Assembly: GCF_040954645.1 (NCBI RefSeq)
Contig: NC_092803.1
Location: 14,571,230-14,635,229, forward strand
Reading direction: 5' to 3'
Length of the DNA stretch: 64,000 bases
Origin: Diabrotica undecimpunctata
Taxonomy: Eukaryota; Arthropoda; Insecta; Coleoptera; Chrysomelidae
Below, in pieces: positions 32,021-44,350 of the stretch. The translations under genes and the position numbers were made by a program. The notes beneath the pieces are model-generated. The model searched no databases, was not told where the DNA came from, and was given only the letters and a program-made list of their open reading frames with translations. Each line of letters starts with the position of its first letter. Within the stretch, counting starts at the first letter, position 1.

Positions 32021-33240
32021 GCTGTGCTCATGTACTCACTGTGAATCACATGACACTTTACTAAAAGACTGACGGATGCTATGAAAACTAAAAGCGATTA
32101 AGTTCATCAATATTTTAAAACGAATAAGACAGATTTATTAGTACTCACGTCATTAGACGACAACGTTCCAATGGCGGGAAAGATTAGGTTGTCGGTATTT
32201 TGGGATGCCAAAGGAATTTTGCCGATCGAGTTATTTTAAAAAAGGTAAAAATATAACGGTAGTACTACTTGTAACTTCCAATGAAAAGGTATGCATGCAC
32301 CTGTAGACACGGAGCCGACTTAAATAAGAAAAATATTTTCCGTCAGGGTAGTGCATCTACCTACAAGTAGGCAATAAGGAGATTGGTGGATCTGGTAATG
32401 AGGGAATAAAAGTATTTTTACCATTTTTAATTAACAGTAATTTCCTATTAAAACAACTATTTGAAATATAAAAATTTATAAAACATCGTAAGTATACTCG
32501 TTGCCATTCTTGAAGCTAATTTTGGTCGGTCTATGTTTTAGTAATTGAGCAATAAATCGCAAAGAAAAATCTCTTCCATTCCCTTTCCGTGTCAATTCTA
32601 GATCCAACACGTTTTTGTGGACGCATTTCAAACGTCCGCAGCCGAGCTTTTGCGCTTTAAAATAACATATAATTTAGCAAGGAGATGTGACAATTTTGCT
32701 TAAAACCAAAAAGGAAAGCTTTTTCCCAGCGACAGTGTAATTTTCAGTGGAAACGCGTAAAGTTTCATTGTGAATGAAATGCTTTCTGAAATTAAAATGG
32801 TAAAAAGATTAGTATGGAAATGCTTGTGGAATTTTAATAATGCGAGAAATTAATATTTTGTTTTTTGAAATTTAATGAAAAGTGAAAAATAAATTAAATG
32901 TGGCAGGTTGATAAAGTAAGCTTAACATTTTAACTCATTATTTTAACCGAATGACGAATATATAAAACCGCTCAGCGAACTGCTTACCAAACTAAATTCC
33001 AATTAGATTCGCCTGAAAACTATTCGGATATTATTAAAAGTTTAACAGCAAAAAAACGCAGTTTCACACATATCAGATAAAACAGAACCGTGGATTTCGA
33101 GTGGTTATCCGCAATATTCACCCCTCAACAGAATTTATTGGTATTAAAAGGGCACTCGAAGAACTAGGACATTCAGTCAAAAATACCTTTAACATAAAAC
33201 GAAAAGAGAAAAAAAAGAAACTACCACTTTTCTACGTAGA
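32021..33240. other. No gene recognised
   Basis: AT-rich DNA with no assignable frame, TIR or tandem repeat. Confidence 0.3.
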
Positions 33241-33244
33241 AGTG

Positions 33245-35060
33245 GCTGCTCTTCTTCTTTTGGCATCATAACCCTGGATAAGTATTTGCCTGTCTGGCTA
33301 TGTCCTTCCATTCAGATCTCTCTTGGGAACTTCTCCTTTATTGTCTTTTATTTATGGTTTTCAGGTTGTCTTCCACGTCATCTAACCGTCTCGTCCTGGG
33401 CCTTCCTTTTTTTCGCCTTCCTACTGGCTTCCACTGTAACATGTTGTTTGTCGTTTTCTTGTCACTGAACATGTCCCAGCCATGAGAAATCACAAATTCA
33501 CAAATCTTACAATGTCATACCCTTCATTCAGTTAGTTAACCTCGTCGTTTCTCCTGATTCTCCATGTGCCGTCTTTCTCTTGCACCGGGCCATATATTTT
33601 TCTCAGGATCTTTCTCTCGAAGGTCCTGAATTGGGCTTTCTTTTTTTATTATTACCCAGGTTTTACTACCATGGGGTTACTACGGGTCTAATCAAAGTTC
33701 TGTAGATAATCATTTTGGTTCTTTTGTCTAATAATTTCGATGTCATCAATCTTTTATTAGCAGAGTATGTACGATTTTCACTGGAAATACGTGCATTAAT
33801 TTCGCTACTTACGGAATTCTTCTGATTGATTTCTGTGCCCAGATATGTGAACGCATCTACACGTTCAATAGTATAGTTGTCTAATGCTATATTATTTTTA
33901 TTCTCAGGTGTTCTTTTGATGATCATGTACTTAGTTTTTGTTTAGTTTATTTTAAGCCCTCTTTTTTGTGCTTTAGGATCAATGTCCTTGAACGTTTCCA
34001 TTAGTCGTGTGCTTTTTTTAATTCTTTTATAGAATTTTCTGCTCTCATGTCTGTTGTTATCTAGGATTTCTTGTACTTGTTTTTTCAAAACCTTTCTTTT
34101 TTTTTTTTTCTTCTGCATATTCTAGTCGCTTGTATTCTCTTTTCTTTATAAATTTCTCCGCTATTTCTTATGTTTCTTTGAAGTTGATTAAGCCTAACTT
34201 GCCTTTTTGCCTGTACTGTAGTTCTGCCTTCATCATCATACCATTCAGCATTTCTTTGCCTTTTGGTTTTTCCGACAGTTTCCTCTGCAGATTTCTTAAT
34301 TATTTTTTTTAATTGTCTCCATTCTTCCTCTGCAGTATCTTCCTCTCCGATTCCGTTGAGTTTTATTTGGAGAGTATTTTGATATTCTTGTGTCTTTCAG
34401 AGTTAGCTTCGCGATACGTTCTGACATTAGTTGTGCCTATTGCCCATCTTTTTGAAATGAGGATGTGGACATACTTTCTGAAGTTCTCCATAGAATCTGT
34501 CAACCTAGTCTTCACCAGCCTCTTCCGTCGGAGCATATACATTAACCATTGTCACGTTAAGTTTCCTTTGAGTCTTTTGGTGCAAATTCTGTGTTATATT
34601 GGTGTAAATGCGATAATGGCTTTTTGAAGTCTTCTGGTTACTACAAACCCTACTCCTTTTTCACCTTGTCTCATTTCATTTCTAGCGTAGTATAAAGAGA
34701 ACTTTTTACGAATTTCTTCCTGGCTCTTCCATCTGATTTCGTGCAGTACCAATATTTCAACCCCGTATTTTTCAATTTCTTTTCCCATACTTGCTCTTGA
34801 CTTTAGGAGGGTTCGCACATTCCAGGTTCCAAATTTTAAATCCATAATCATATCCAAATTGTCTTTGCTGAGTTCGTCGTTGTGAGATCCGTCCGTTTGT
34901 TTCATTAGCCATTGTATTCGCAACAATTGAGTTTTACACGGAATGGTTGTTAGCCCTTCGCTCAACCCCCTATTCATCGGAGGACCAGGGCTCCCTTCTT
35001 CGTCAGCCTTGACCCCACCTTTCACTGGGGTTGATTACCCAATCTTTAGTGGGGTTGCTA
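33245..35060 (-). pseudogene. LINE with AP endonuclease start and RT end, core deleted
   Basis: Read on the minus strand from 35060: a leader with GSPGPPMNRGLSEGL, then the endonuclease start LKFGTWNVRTLLKSRASMG and EIEKYGVEILVLHEIRWKS, TMVNVYAPTEE (34594-34500), a linker rich in Lys/Arg, KKSTRLMETFKDID, then GLKIN and MIIKRTPENKNN, AFTYLGTEINQ, MIIYRTLIRPVV (33666-33926) and the tail GRRKKGRPRTRRLDDVEDN ending near 33245 in GAAGAAGAG. The reverse transcriptase core, including YADD, is missing between about 34020 and 33950. Several frameshifts are present. The endonuclease layout fits an RTE-like clade. Confidence 0.8.
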
Positions 35061-35119
35061 AGGTTACCGGTGTGTACCAACTTTGAGGTGAATATAGGAA
35101 CTGAGTAGGAGAGGCTGAG

Positions 35120-36930
35120 TGATGCTAATAGGATACGGCATCATTTATTGCGCTTTACTACCCCTTTACATACCAAATTGACTGCTAATGTAAATAGTAA
35201 AGACATTTATAAAGTCAATAAACTACTTAACTCCATAATTAAAGTTGAACTACTACATCCCAAAAGAGAAATTCCGCAATTCCACAGGTGTCAAAATTTC
35301 GGATATACTCACAAATATTATTCGAAAATACTCTAACATAATGTCCCGTTTCGTAAAATGTACAGACAATCACTTGTCATCCGAATATCCAAACCCAACA
35401 CGAATTAAAGATGTGAAGTGCACAAATTGCCAAGAGAATCAACCTGCCAACTACAGAAGCTGTTTGTTTGGTCTACAAAGAGCTCCAAAGGAAACAATTT
35501 CCAAAGTTTAGGAAGAAAATACAATCTCATTATCTCATTGTCCGCCAAGTTCCTTAAACACTCGTCGTCCATCTGTTACATATGCATACGCTGTGAAGGG
35601 ACAAAATCATACCACCGCAGCTGTCTCAAATATTCACAGGAAAAACTAAATACAACAGAAACAAGTAACAATTTAGAATTAATGGTCCAAAAACTTATGG
35701 AGAGAATTGATAAACCTTCTCGTAACGATGTTATCAAAACTTAATGTCCAACCCTAAAATTAAAATATTGGTAAGCAAACGGCCTCACAAACCATAGTGA
35801 GGAGATTAAGGCATTTATAAAGTTAAATAATCTTGATATCATGATGGTCTCTGAAGCTCATATAACAAACAAGAGCCATTTTAGTATGCCACATTTCTGC
35901 ACCTATGTCACACCACACCCAATGTCAAAAGGTCATGGTGGAACTGCGTTGATCATTAGAAGTAACATAAAACATAACGAAATAAATAAAGTATATGAAA
36001 TCAACCTTCAGGCAACCTCAATATCTATAGAACTTAATAAAGGACACATAACGATGTCAGTTGCGTATTACCCCCCTGGTAAAATAATTAAACAGGAACA
36101 TTTCTCTAGTTATTTCAATAGGCTTGGTCATCGCTTAATTGCAGCTGGTGATTTTAATGCAAAACATATAAGATGGGTTTAAGATTGATAACAAAACGCG
36201 AAAGAGAACTTATTATGAGATTAAACGACAATAATTTGACCCCAATTTCTACTGGACAACCAACCTACTGGCCTACAGATAGAAATAAAATACCAGATCT
36301 CATCGATTGGAGTCTGTTCAGAGTTAATATTCACAATGCAATTAATTTAAATCTTCCTTTTAAAACAAATGAAAATATTGAGGAAGCAGTTTATTACCTT
36401 ACATCATCCTTCAACAGGCAGCTTGGATAGCAACTACAGATCAAAATCAGAGTAAGAACTGTGCACCATATCCACATGATAAAAAAATCTTAATAAACGA
36501 AAAGAGAAAACTAAGAAAACAGTGGCATACTTTCAGATCCCTCTGGACAAAACTAAACTGAATACGCAGAACTACACAAATAGACAGATCAAGGCATACA
36601 TGAATTTCTTGAAAGTCTCACTGCGACGGATAACACACGTTACTCCAAATGAAGATGGTGATTGAGTCAAGGCCGATGAAGATAAAGCACAAGCATTCGC
36701 TAATCATTTCAGCCAAGTTTTTCAACCTCACTCCAGAACTATCTCAATAGATAAAGAAGAAGTCATTCACAATAACTTAAATTCACCCTACCAGATGTCA
36801 CCGAGTATAGAAAATATCAAAATAAACGAAATTTAGTTAAACATCTTAATATTAAAAAAGCTCCAGCATATGATTTAAAATCAGGAAAAATCTACAAAAA
36901 TTTACCCGAAGAAGGATTTCGGTTAATTTA
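35120..36930 (+). pseudogene. Jockey-like LINE: gag, endonuclease and start of RT
   Basis: Gag-like knuckles at 35150-35480 read FHRCQNFGYTHKYY, then RFVKCTDNHLSSEYPN and VKCTNCQENQPANYRSC, the three-knuckle layout of jockey ORF1. ORF2 starts with endonuclease motifs: VSEAHITNKSHFS, HPMSKGHGGTALIIRSNI, SVAYYPPG, HRLIAAGDFNAKHIRW (35841-36182), then STGQPTYWPTDRNKIPDLID. Downstream in shifting frames are DEDKAQAFANHFSQVFQPHS and KKAPAYDLKSGKIYKNLPEE, where the polymerase would begin. It is truncated at about 36930. It lies head to head with the LINE at 33245-35060. Confidence 0.85.
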
Positions 36931-36934
36931 ACGG

Positions 36935-38229
36935 TGTACTAAAGTTAGTTATACAAAAATAGCTGTTGTTGAAGCAAGAACAATCCTTGAATTTGTCATG
37001 GTTTCATCTATCGACTGGTGAGAGCTTTCCGTTATTGCCTGCTGAAACGTTTTTTTTTTTCAAATAAGGTACAAGATCGTCTAGATAATTCATGTTTCTT
37101 TTAATGGCATGTTTAAAAAAGTATTTGAGTAGTCAACATTCGAAAGAGGACCAACTATAGGAATTAGATACTTTGTTGAAGCTCATTACCAATGTACAAC
37201 CCATTACAAGCATTATTTCGAAAATGTTCATTTCTGTTATTTTTTTTTCCTTATGAATGCCAGCCATTGATTTGTACGATCAGCAGCTGTGTGGATTAAT
37301 AAACTACTGGCGAGCAATTTCAGAAAGATGTCTAAGTCCATTGCTGATTGATCTAAATTTACATGCTTGAGACAGCATAAGCCTTTCTTTATACGTGAAA
37401 CAAAATTCGACTATTTAAAATGCTTATCTTGGGCTCAGCATAATTTTGAAAATTTGTATTTTTTTGCAGACCCTGGATTGCAAAATTATTATGCTAAACT
37501 ATTGAATCCATCCTAACGAAACTTATTACAGATTTCAGTTTTATTATGTAGTTTTTCTATGCGAAATCTGAAAGCGGTAAATTATGTTTAAAGGGTCGAA
37601 AAATTTTAAAGGAAAAACTCAACTTTTTGCATTTTTTCCTAATTATTGCTATTTCTTTTTCAACAATAAACATACAATTTTCAATAATATTTTTATATTT
37701 ATTATACAAAATTGAAAAACAAACCGTTTACCTTCTGTAATTTTTTTGTAGGAACAATATCTTTCGAGTTATAGGCACAAGTATGGGCGCAAAAAACAAA
37801 AATTTTCGATTTTTTCAAATTTTGTTCTTTTCTTTTATTTTTTGATTTGATTTTATGATTTTGTTAAATATAAAATTAAGCACAATGTTTACGACTGGCT
37901 TATATCGTGATTACAAAAAATGGACTCCTATGGAAAATGTCCATTATGGTGTACTTTTCGACAGATCCCGCCAGGTATTTATAGTTGTTTTCTCCACTTA
38001 TATACGAATATTATTTACTATGGATCACTTTCACGGGTTTATTTTTCTTAAAATGGTACGAGCGGCGTGCAAACTTGTTGTACCTATTTGATATGGTGTA
38101 TTTTGTGTTGCCTGCCCAGCAAAACAGCAGAACAGATGTGAACAGATTTTGGTCTTCATAATAACCAAACGTTTTTATCTTTTGGGACGTATGGTCTGAC
38201 AGTGGTGAAAGGGTTGTTAATTTTAATTT
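36935..38229. other. No gene recognised
   Basis: AT-rich sequence with long T runs. The short frame at 37855-38091 has no recognisable motif. Confidence 0.3.
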
Positions 38230-38286
38230 AAATAGTACTACTGTGAAACCTACATTCAGCAGTGGACGGAAAATGATTGAAGAAGA

Positions 38287-38333
<47 letters not shown>
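38230..38333 (+). mobile_element. LINE 3' tail ending in (GA)n
   Basis: ATTCAGCAGTGGACGG, then AAAATGATTGAAGAAGAGAG, matches the usual end of several insect LINEs (TYIQQWTEND-like). A GA microsatellite follows at about 38286-38332. Confidence 0.4.
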
Positions 38334-38340
<7 letters not shown>

Positions 38341-38903
38341 TAGGATGTATTTTGTAGTTCATTTTAAATTAGGATGTATTTTTGACTCATAAATATTAAC
38401 AGTCAACTAAAACCTATCAGTATTTTTAGTCACATTTTAAAGTTGTTCTTAGGAAGATTTAAATTACCTGAATTTACTCTGCTCTTTTGTGAAACAATGT
38501 GTTTTGTAGTTTATCATTTTATTAAATCAAAATTGTCTTTTGCTCTCGAAAAAGGCCGCTATTATTAACTTTATTGAATTTTATTTCTTCTTCAAAAAGT
38601 AAATGTGTATTTTTCGTTTGGATGGGTTTGTTTCCGTCTGTCAATACAGCAAGGATTTGTTGACTGTGTGTATCACGACTCATCAAAATTCCAGACATTG
38701 CAAACACCGAGGACAGGCAAAGAAGCGGAGTAGCATGACGTGATGCCGGGAATTAGAATACTGAGCTTTTCTCCCTAAGGATGATAAATTTTACATAAAA
38801 GTTTAGCCCCTCGGTACAAAATCCTTATAAATTGAATACTTAAATAACGAGAAAAAAATTCGTATTTGAATGAGTCTCGACAAAAATTTTTATATTAATA
38901 ATT

Positions 38904-40374
38904 GAAGAGCGTTATTCCAAAACTTACCAAGTCCAAATTTGTGATTTTTCAGTACGATCGAATTTCTGCTGCTATTGATTCGCATTTGGTAGAGAAAAAA
39001 TTTTTTACAGATTTATTCATCATAACCTTCTAATTAACCAGTTTTACTAAAATTTAGGTTTTATTTGTTTTTGTCTTTACAATAAAATAAAAAAGATTAT
39101 ATAACATTCCAAAGTTAAGGTACATTTGAAAAATTATTAAGAGATTTAGTTAACTAAAACAACAAAAAAAAACGAATACATTATGAATTACACTAAAGAA
39201 ATACTTCCTCATTGTCCACGACTTCTTCCGCAACGTCTTCATTGACATTACCAAAATTCTGCAGTGCACGTTCGTAGAACATCTTTTCCTCATCGGTTAA
39301 CTTGACAAATTTTAAAAGATGTTTGACATTTCCGCTTTTGACAGCACTAATTTTGTTAACAGCTGGTAACAATGTGGCTGTTTCTAAAGTACGTAAAATA
39401 TTGACACTGTTACTTTTCAATACATTGGGTGAACATGCATTGCCGGTGTAAGTGTTTTGCACAGAAACTGTTTTTTTTTCTTTGTAATTTTATTAAAGAT
39501 TCGTTGCTCAGTTAACTTAAACGCAAACTTATTTTTTAACATTTTGCAGGCCCAAGCTTTGTAGTCTTTAATAACCCATTGTTGACCATTTTGCAACACT
39601 TTGCAATTTTTATCAAAAATATTGTAGTAACCTTGAGGACTCGAAATTGGTTCTTGTTTCCTTATTATTTTTTCAGATCGTCCAAAGACGGGATCAGCCG
39701 GCATAAAACTATAGCCTCCTATTGGAATTTTGTACTTAATTTCGTTAAACATGCTATTTTGTACATAACATAATACCGTAAATATAACTGCAGAATTTTT
39801 ATTTCGACCAGGACAAGAATCAGAATATAGTTTTAAGATTTGAGGTCTTTCATCTGGGTTTAAAGAAAGGTACTTTGCTTCTAATGAATGAAGAAAATGC
39901 ATTAGTGCGGAACTTACTTCATTTGACCCTTTACCACTTTCGTTTTCAGTCAAAGTGTAAGCAAAACTTGCTAAGCAAAGGTTGGTTTTGTTGCATATCA
40001 AAACAAACTCTAACCACTTCGCTGGTCTCTTTTTTTTTCTAGGAGTTGATAAAACTTTTTCGCTCGTAGCTTATGAAATTTCAGTTCGGTTGAGATTTTG
40101 TTACTAACATCAATGCTTATTGCAGCTATTATCTTGCAGTTGCAATCATAGTGCATGCCCAGAGGACTTAGTAAATTTTGGAATAAATGTATTTTGGACT
40201 TAAGTTCATTTTGGAAACAAACTTAAAAGTATGTATTAATTTTGACTAGGACTTGACCATATTTTGTAAAACATGAATGATTATATCGTTAAAGGCGATT
40301 CTTGGTTATACAATGAAGTTAAAATCACAATTTTCGATTTTTTGAACTTAGTAAGTTTTGGAATAACGCTCTTC
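38904..40374 (-). mobile_element. Unfamiliar TIR transposon A, AATT-flanked
   Basis: TIRs at 38904-38935 and 40343-40374 match in 30 of 32 positions and start GAAGAGCGTTATTCCAAAAC. AATT lies outside both ends (38900-38903 and 40375-40378). A further TIR-like segment occurs inside at about 40155-40178 (CTTAGTAAATTTTGGAATAA). The single coding region, on the minus strand, is the C-terminal half of a transposase-like protein. A second element at 60191-62031 has the same flanks and the complementary N-terminal half. AATT is a palindrome, so it could be the outermost part of the TIR instead of a target duplication. Confidence 0.8.
39193..40160 (-). pseudogene. Transposase-like protein, C-terminal half (element A)
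   Basis: From the minus-strand start: YDCNCKIIAAISIDVSNKIS, FHKLRAKKFYQLLE, a frameshift in an A run near 40035, KRPAKWLEFVLICNKTN, TENESGKGSNEVSSALMHFL, LKLYSDSCPGRNKNSAVIFT, KIPIGGYSFMPADPVFGRSE, then a second frameshift in an A run near 39475 and FVKLTDEEKMFYERALQN to the stop at 39193. Acidic residues in YSDSCPGRNKN and MPADPVFGRSEK could be catalytic, by analogy with other DDE enzymes. I have the impression of many uncharacterised insect proteins with this motif order but cannot name the family securely. Elements with 4-bp duplications such as Sola are one option. Confidence 0.65.
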
Positions 40375-40854
40375 AATTATAAAATAATTCGATCCATGTT
40401 TTTTTTAATATAATCTACTAATAATTTATGTTTTCTTATTTTTACTTTTGGGAGGTTGGAAATCACTATCGATATATTATTCTCATTATATGCATTTCTA
40501 AAGAATTATCAGCTGCAGCTATACCACTTCCTTAAATTTATTAGCAAGGATATTCTGGAACACCTAAGTAACGCATTTGTCTCTCCTCTCAATATATAAC
40601 TCAAATAATCAAACTACATATTATGTCATTATTGGTCTTACACTGGCTTTATAAATTCTTGACTTCATCTCAGTGTTAATAGGGTAAATTCACCAATTGT
40701 TGGCCATGAGTGAGTTATTGGTCTCTAATATGTATTGATTAAAATTAGGAAAATTTTCTACACTAAATTTTTGTAAGAATCTAGCGATTGACATGGGTAT
40801 TAACTAGTGTTTTATGTTTGGCCAATAACTAATTATTATATTTTTTTAGCAACT

Positions 40855-42757
40855 ATGCCAAAACGATCCAAAACTGAAAACACTTGTAAAAAAGGTATTC
40901 CGAAAACGACGTTCAAAAAGTGTTGGAGTTAATTCAAAATACTATGAGTGAGCGAGAAGCTTCAAGAATTTTCAATATTTCCAGAGCCACCATAAGTTAC
41001 CGTCCATTTCTTTCGAAGAATGAAGAGGAACAACTTAAACTCTGGATTTTTCATTGTTAACAAAGAGGATTTCCTGTTCGTGTTGACGACATTAAGGACT
41101 CCGTTAAAACATTTTTTGAGAATATCCCTAGAGCGAATCCGTTTGTTGAAAATAGACTAGGTAGAACATGGCTATCTGCATTTTTGAAGCGCAATCCCAA
41201 CATTTCCCTAAGGATTTCAGAGGAATGACATCAGCAAGTTCAAACATTAACCATAGAGACATTACCAAATGTTTTGTCAACATAAAATCTTATCTAAATA
41301 AAAAGGAATTGAAGATGTTCTTTAAGACCCAACAAGGATCTTCAATGGTGACGAAACATGCTTTTATTTATGTTCCCAAAATAAAAAGGTTTTGGCTATG
41401 AAGGTTTCTAGAAATGTCTATGAAATTGAATATAACCTAAAGGTTAACTTAACAGTTATGTTCACATTTTCTGCAATTGAAAATATTTTATCTCCGATGA
41501 TAATTTATCCCCATAAGAGAGTGCCTAATGATATATTATTGTGGGGTATTGGTTTAACAGAAAATGATTGGATGGATAACAGAAACTTTTACGAATACAT
41601 TGGAAATATATTTAATCCTTACTTAGATTAAAATAATATTACACGTCCGGTGATACTTTTTGTTGATGGGCATAAAACCCATTTAACTGTGCCGACAAGT
41701 CAACTTTGTAGAGATTTGAAAATTATTTTAGTAGCTTTATATCTTAATGCCACGAGGTTAATGCAACTAGTGGATGTGTCCGCGTTTAAGCCTCTAAAAA
41801 TTTTTTGGAACAAAGCCTGTGCTTCAGTTTAGGAGAGACAACCCACAAAAGTGTTAAAAAAAGCACAGTTTGCTCCAATTTTAAAATCTGCTATAGATAT
41901 TTTAAATCCAAATGTTATCAGACGTGGGTTTAGGCCATGCGGTATATTCCCTTGAAATTCGTCTGCACTTGACTTTTCAAAATGCCTTGGGAAAGAATTT
42001 GAAACTGAAGGTAGTCTGGATGAGCACAAAGATATGCAAACACTTATTGATCCAAATACAACAATTTCTTATAAACAATTTTATGAAATAGTTGGCAATG
42101 ACAAAATTAAACAGCTATGTCAAAATAATTGTAAAACTCAATCTGATGATTACCAAATATTGAAACAAATCTTTTCAGCATTTGCAGAAAAGTCGTCAGT
42201 AAAAATTTCTCCAAACCACGAATAAGAAGCAAAAGTTTTAGAAATAAGTGAAATAATTTTCGAGATAAATGATATACCTGTAATACTATGTGATACTGAA
42301 ATTGTAAACATACCTGAAATCGAGAACGCAACCTTGATAGCACCCGAGAGTGATGAAATTTTCAACATGCAAGGAATAGAAGACCATACAAATCAAGTTG
42401 AATCAAGTGTGACGAAAACGGTTAACGAAGATCTATCCAAAAAACCCGAAACAACCCTAAACATTTCTGAAAATATACCTGTAAACACTACAAATAAATC
42501 TATTGCGACTTACTTAGTATGGCCAGATACTCCAGAGCGAAAAGGCAAGAAGTAAACTCAACAGCTTTCATTTGTTCATGAAAAAAAAATTAGATGAGGA
42601 GCGTAAAAAAGAACAGAGAAAACTCGAAAGAAACCAAAAGAAAATAAAAAGCTCGGTTAATAAACATATTAAAAAATTAGCTAAAATGTTAAATAAGTCT
42701 GAAGAGGAAAGTAGACAACCTATAGAAATGACCTCAACAAAACTAAAAAAGATGTAA
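40855..42757 (+). pseudogene. pogo/CENP-B-type transposase
   Basis: ATG at 40855 starts MPKRSKTENTCKKG. Then come a helix-turn-helix region (VLELIQNTMSEREASRIF after a frameshift), FENIPRANPFVENRLGRTWL, FLKRNPNISLR and the catalytic core: FNGDETCF (first Asp), KVSRNVYEIEYNLKVNLTVM, PVILFVDGHKTHL (second), LNATRLMQLVDVSAFKPLK (third). GFRPCGIFP and DFSKCLGKEF follow. The C-terminal tail ends WPDTPERKGKK and a Lys/Glu coiled region (42572-42757). About five frameshifts or stops are visible. It would encode roughly 620 residues if whole. Clear inverted ends were not found. Confidence 0.85.
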
Positions 42758-42759
42758 AA

Positions 42760-43978
42760 CTTCACTTTCCTATTGCAAAATATTAAGAAAAGTAAAAAAA
42801 GCATTGAAAGTGTTAACACCTCTACACCAGGAAAGTAGAAGTAACAATATTGAGGTTTTTGAGCCTCCACTATAGTATTTTTCATATAAAAATGCGTGCA
42901 CGTCACAATTTATATAAAGTGACGTCACTTATATTTGATGATGTCACATTTTATTGTTTTTAGCTCTTCCTCCAGTTGCATCATCTGCTGGCTCGATATA
43001 AGAATTCTAACATTGTATGAAGTAATATGCATTTGTCGTTCTTTGTAGTAGCCTGATTTTTTCCTGTTCCAAGAAAACTCATAATAAATAAACGTCTCTA
43101 TTACCACCTCGATGGCAATATATCTTATTTTTTAAAATAGTATTTAGATCCTTCAGATTTAGAGTCTCAACAAACAGTAAACTCTCCATGTATGTACCAT
43201 CCTAACCAGCATGCAACCTGATCTTTTATAAAGCAACATAAAAAACCTAAGATTATTCTCCTCGCCAAGCACTCTCTTCTTCTGCACCACAAATCACCCT
43301 CAACAACCTCCTCTTATCTGTTTTCAAACAATGTAAAATTCTAGGGATTTTCGAAAACGTTTTTATCCTTTTATTATCAAAGTTCTTTTAAAGAAAGATT
43401 AACATTTTTATTATATTATATAAAAATGGTAGCGGTCTATCAGAAGATAAAGAATATTATTCAAAAACCACTGGCGATAAAAAAGATCAACTGGACTACA
43501 TTTTCGCCAATTCTTCCTCTCCTTCGACGAAAATTCGCAATATATATCGCAAGGAAAACTGAAAAACTGAACTGATCCCTATGGTTATTGCTCCACTCGA
43601 CACCAGGATTGTTATCCCTTCCGCAGAATGTGTTTTAAAATTTACATATAATCCTAAGAATTTTTTCAAGCGAAACTTCTGAAACTGACAAGTTTACGCG
43701 CCGCCGACTAGAAGGAAATGGCAGTATTATGGTGGGAATTCAAGGGTATTTCATCAGGTTCGGCATACTTGATAAGTTTTGAGAATGTTCCTTAAGATTT
43801 TTTAAATATTTACGTAGCAAAAATTTGTTTTTTACGATTTCTTTAATGTGTCATACACTATGATTTTTGTGTCGCTAATATTGAAATATATCTTAATCTT
43901 TTAAGAGGTACAAGTGCACAAATGATACGATCAAGATATTTTTTACAATTAAAACAATCTTACGTCAAGAAGTGGACG
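42760..43978. other. No gene recognised
   Basis: AT-rich DNA between the pogo relic and a dispersed repeat. No frame can be assigned. Confidence 0.3.
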
Positions 43979-44130
43979 ACAAACGATCTCACGTCAAATC
44001 CACGAAAACGGCATTGGGTACATATTGTAGCTAAAGTTGTGTAATTTGGAAATCCTTACTTGTGCAATCGAAAAACAGAGAAGTTTTAAACATGTTATAT
44101 CGTTTGTAATGTAAAAGTTTAAATTCAGCG
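43979..44130. repeat. Dispersed repeat, copy also at 53.8 kb
   Basis: ACAAACGATCTCACGTC at its start and ATCGTTTGT near its end form a short inverted repeat. The sequence aligns in the same orientation with 53838-54000. No coding capacity. It looks like a small MITE-type element. Confidence 0.55.
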
Positions 44131-44149
44131 TTTTTAAGGCATGTTTCAA

Positions 44150-44350
44150 ATAACTCTACCATCTCCTTACGTCCACCAGTTCTAGGATTTCTTCTGTCAT
44201 CCATGTATTCTTTGTTTGTCTTGTGTTGTCTTGTAGTTGATCTGTTTGTATAGTTGTTATTGTTGTTTTGTTGTATTACTGCTAGATCTTTAAGTTTTTC
44301 AAGGCTAGGATTTATCTTCTCTCTGCATTTGATTCTCTTTAGTTTATTTA
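44150..44350 (-). pseudogene. LINE linker fragment
   Basis: Minus strand reads KRIKCREKINPSLEKLKDLA, then TNKEYMDDRRNPRTGGRKEM, as between the endonuclease and reverse transcriptase of RTE-like LINEs. Short and without a catalytic motif. Confidence 0.35.

Noticed and set aside
38281..38333. GA-rich tract as a regulatory GAGA element
   Set aside because: It directly follows a LINE tail and is better explained as a microsatellite grown from its purine-rich end.
42107..42368. Minus-strand frames within the pogo gene
   Set aside because: Antisense shadows of the pogo-type transposase.
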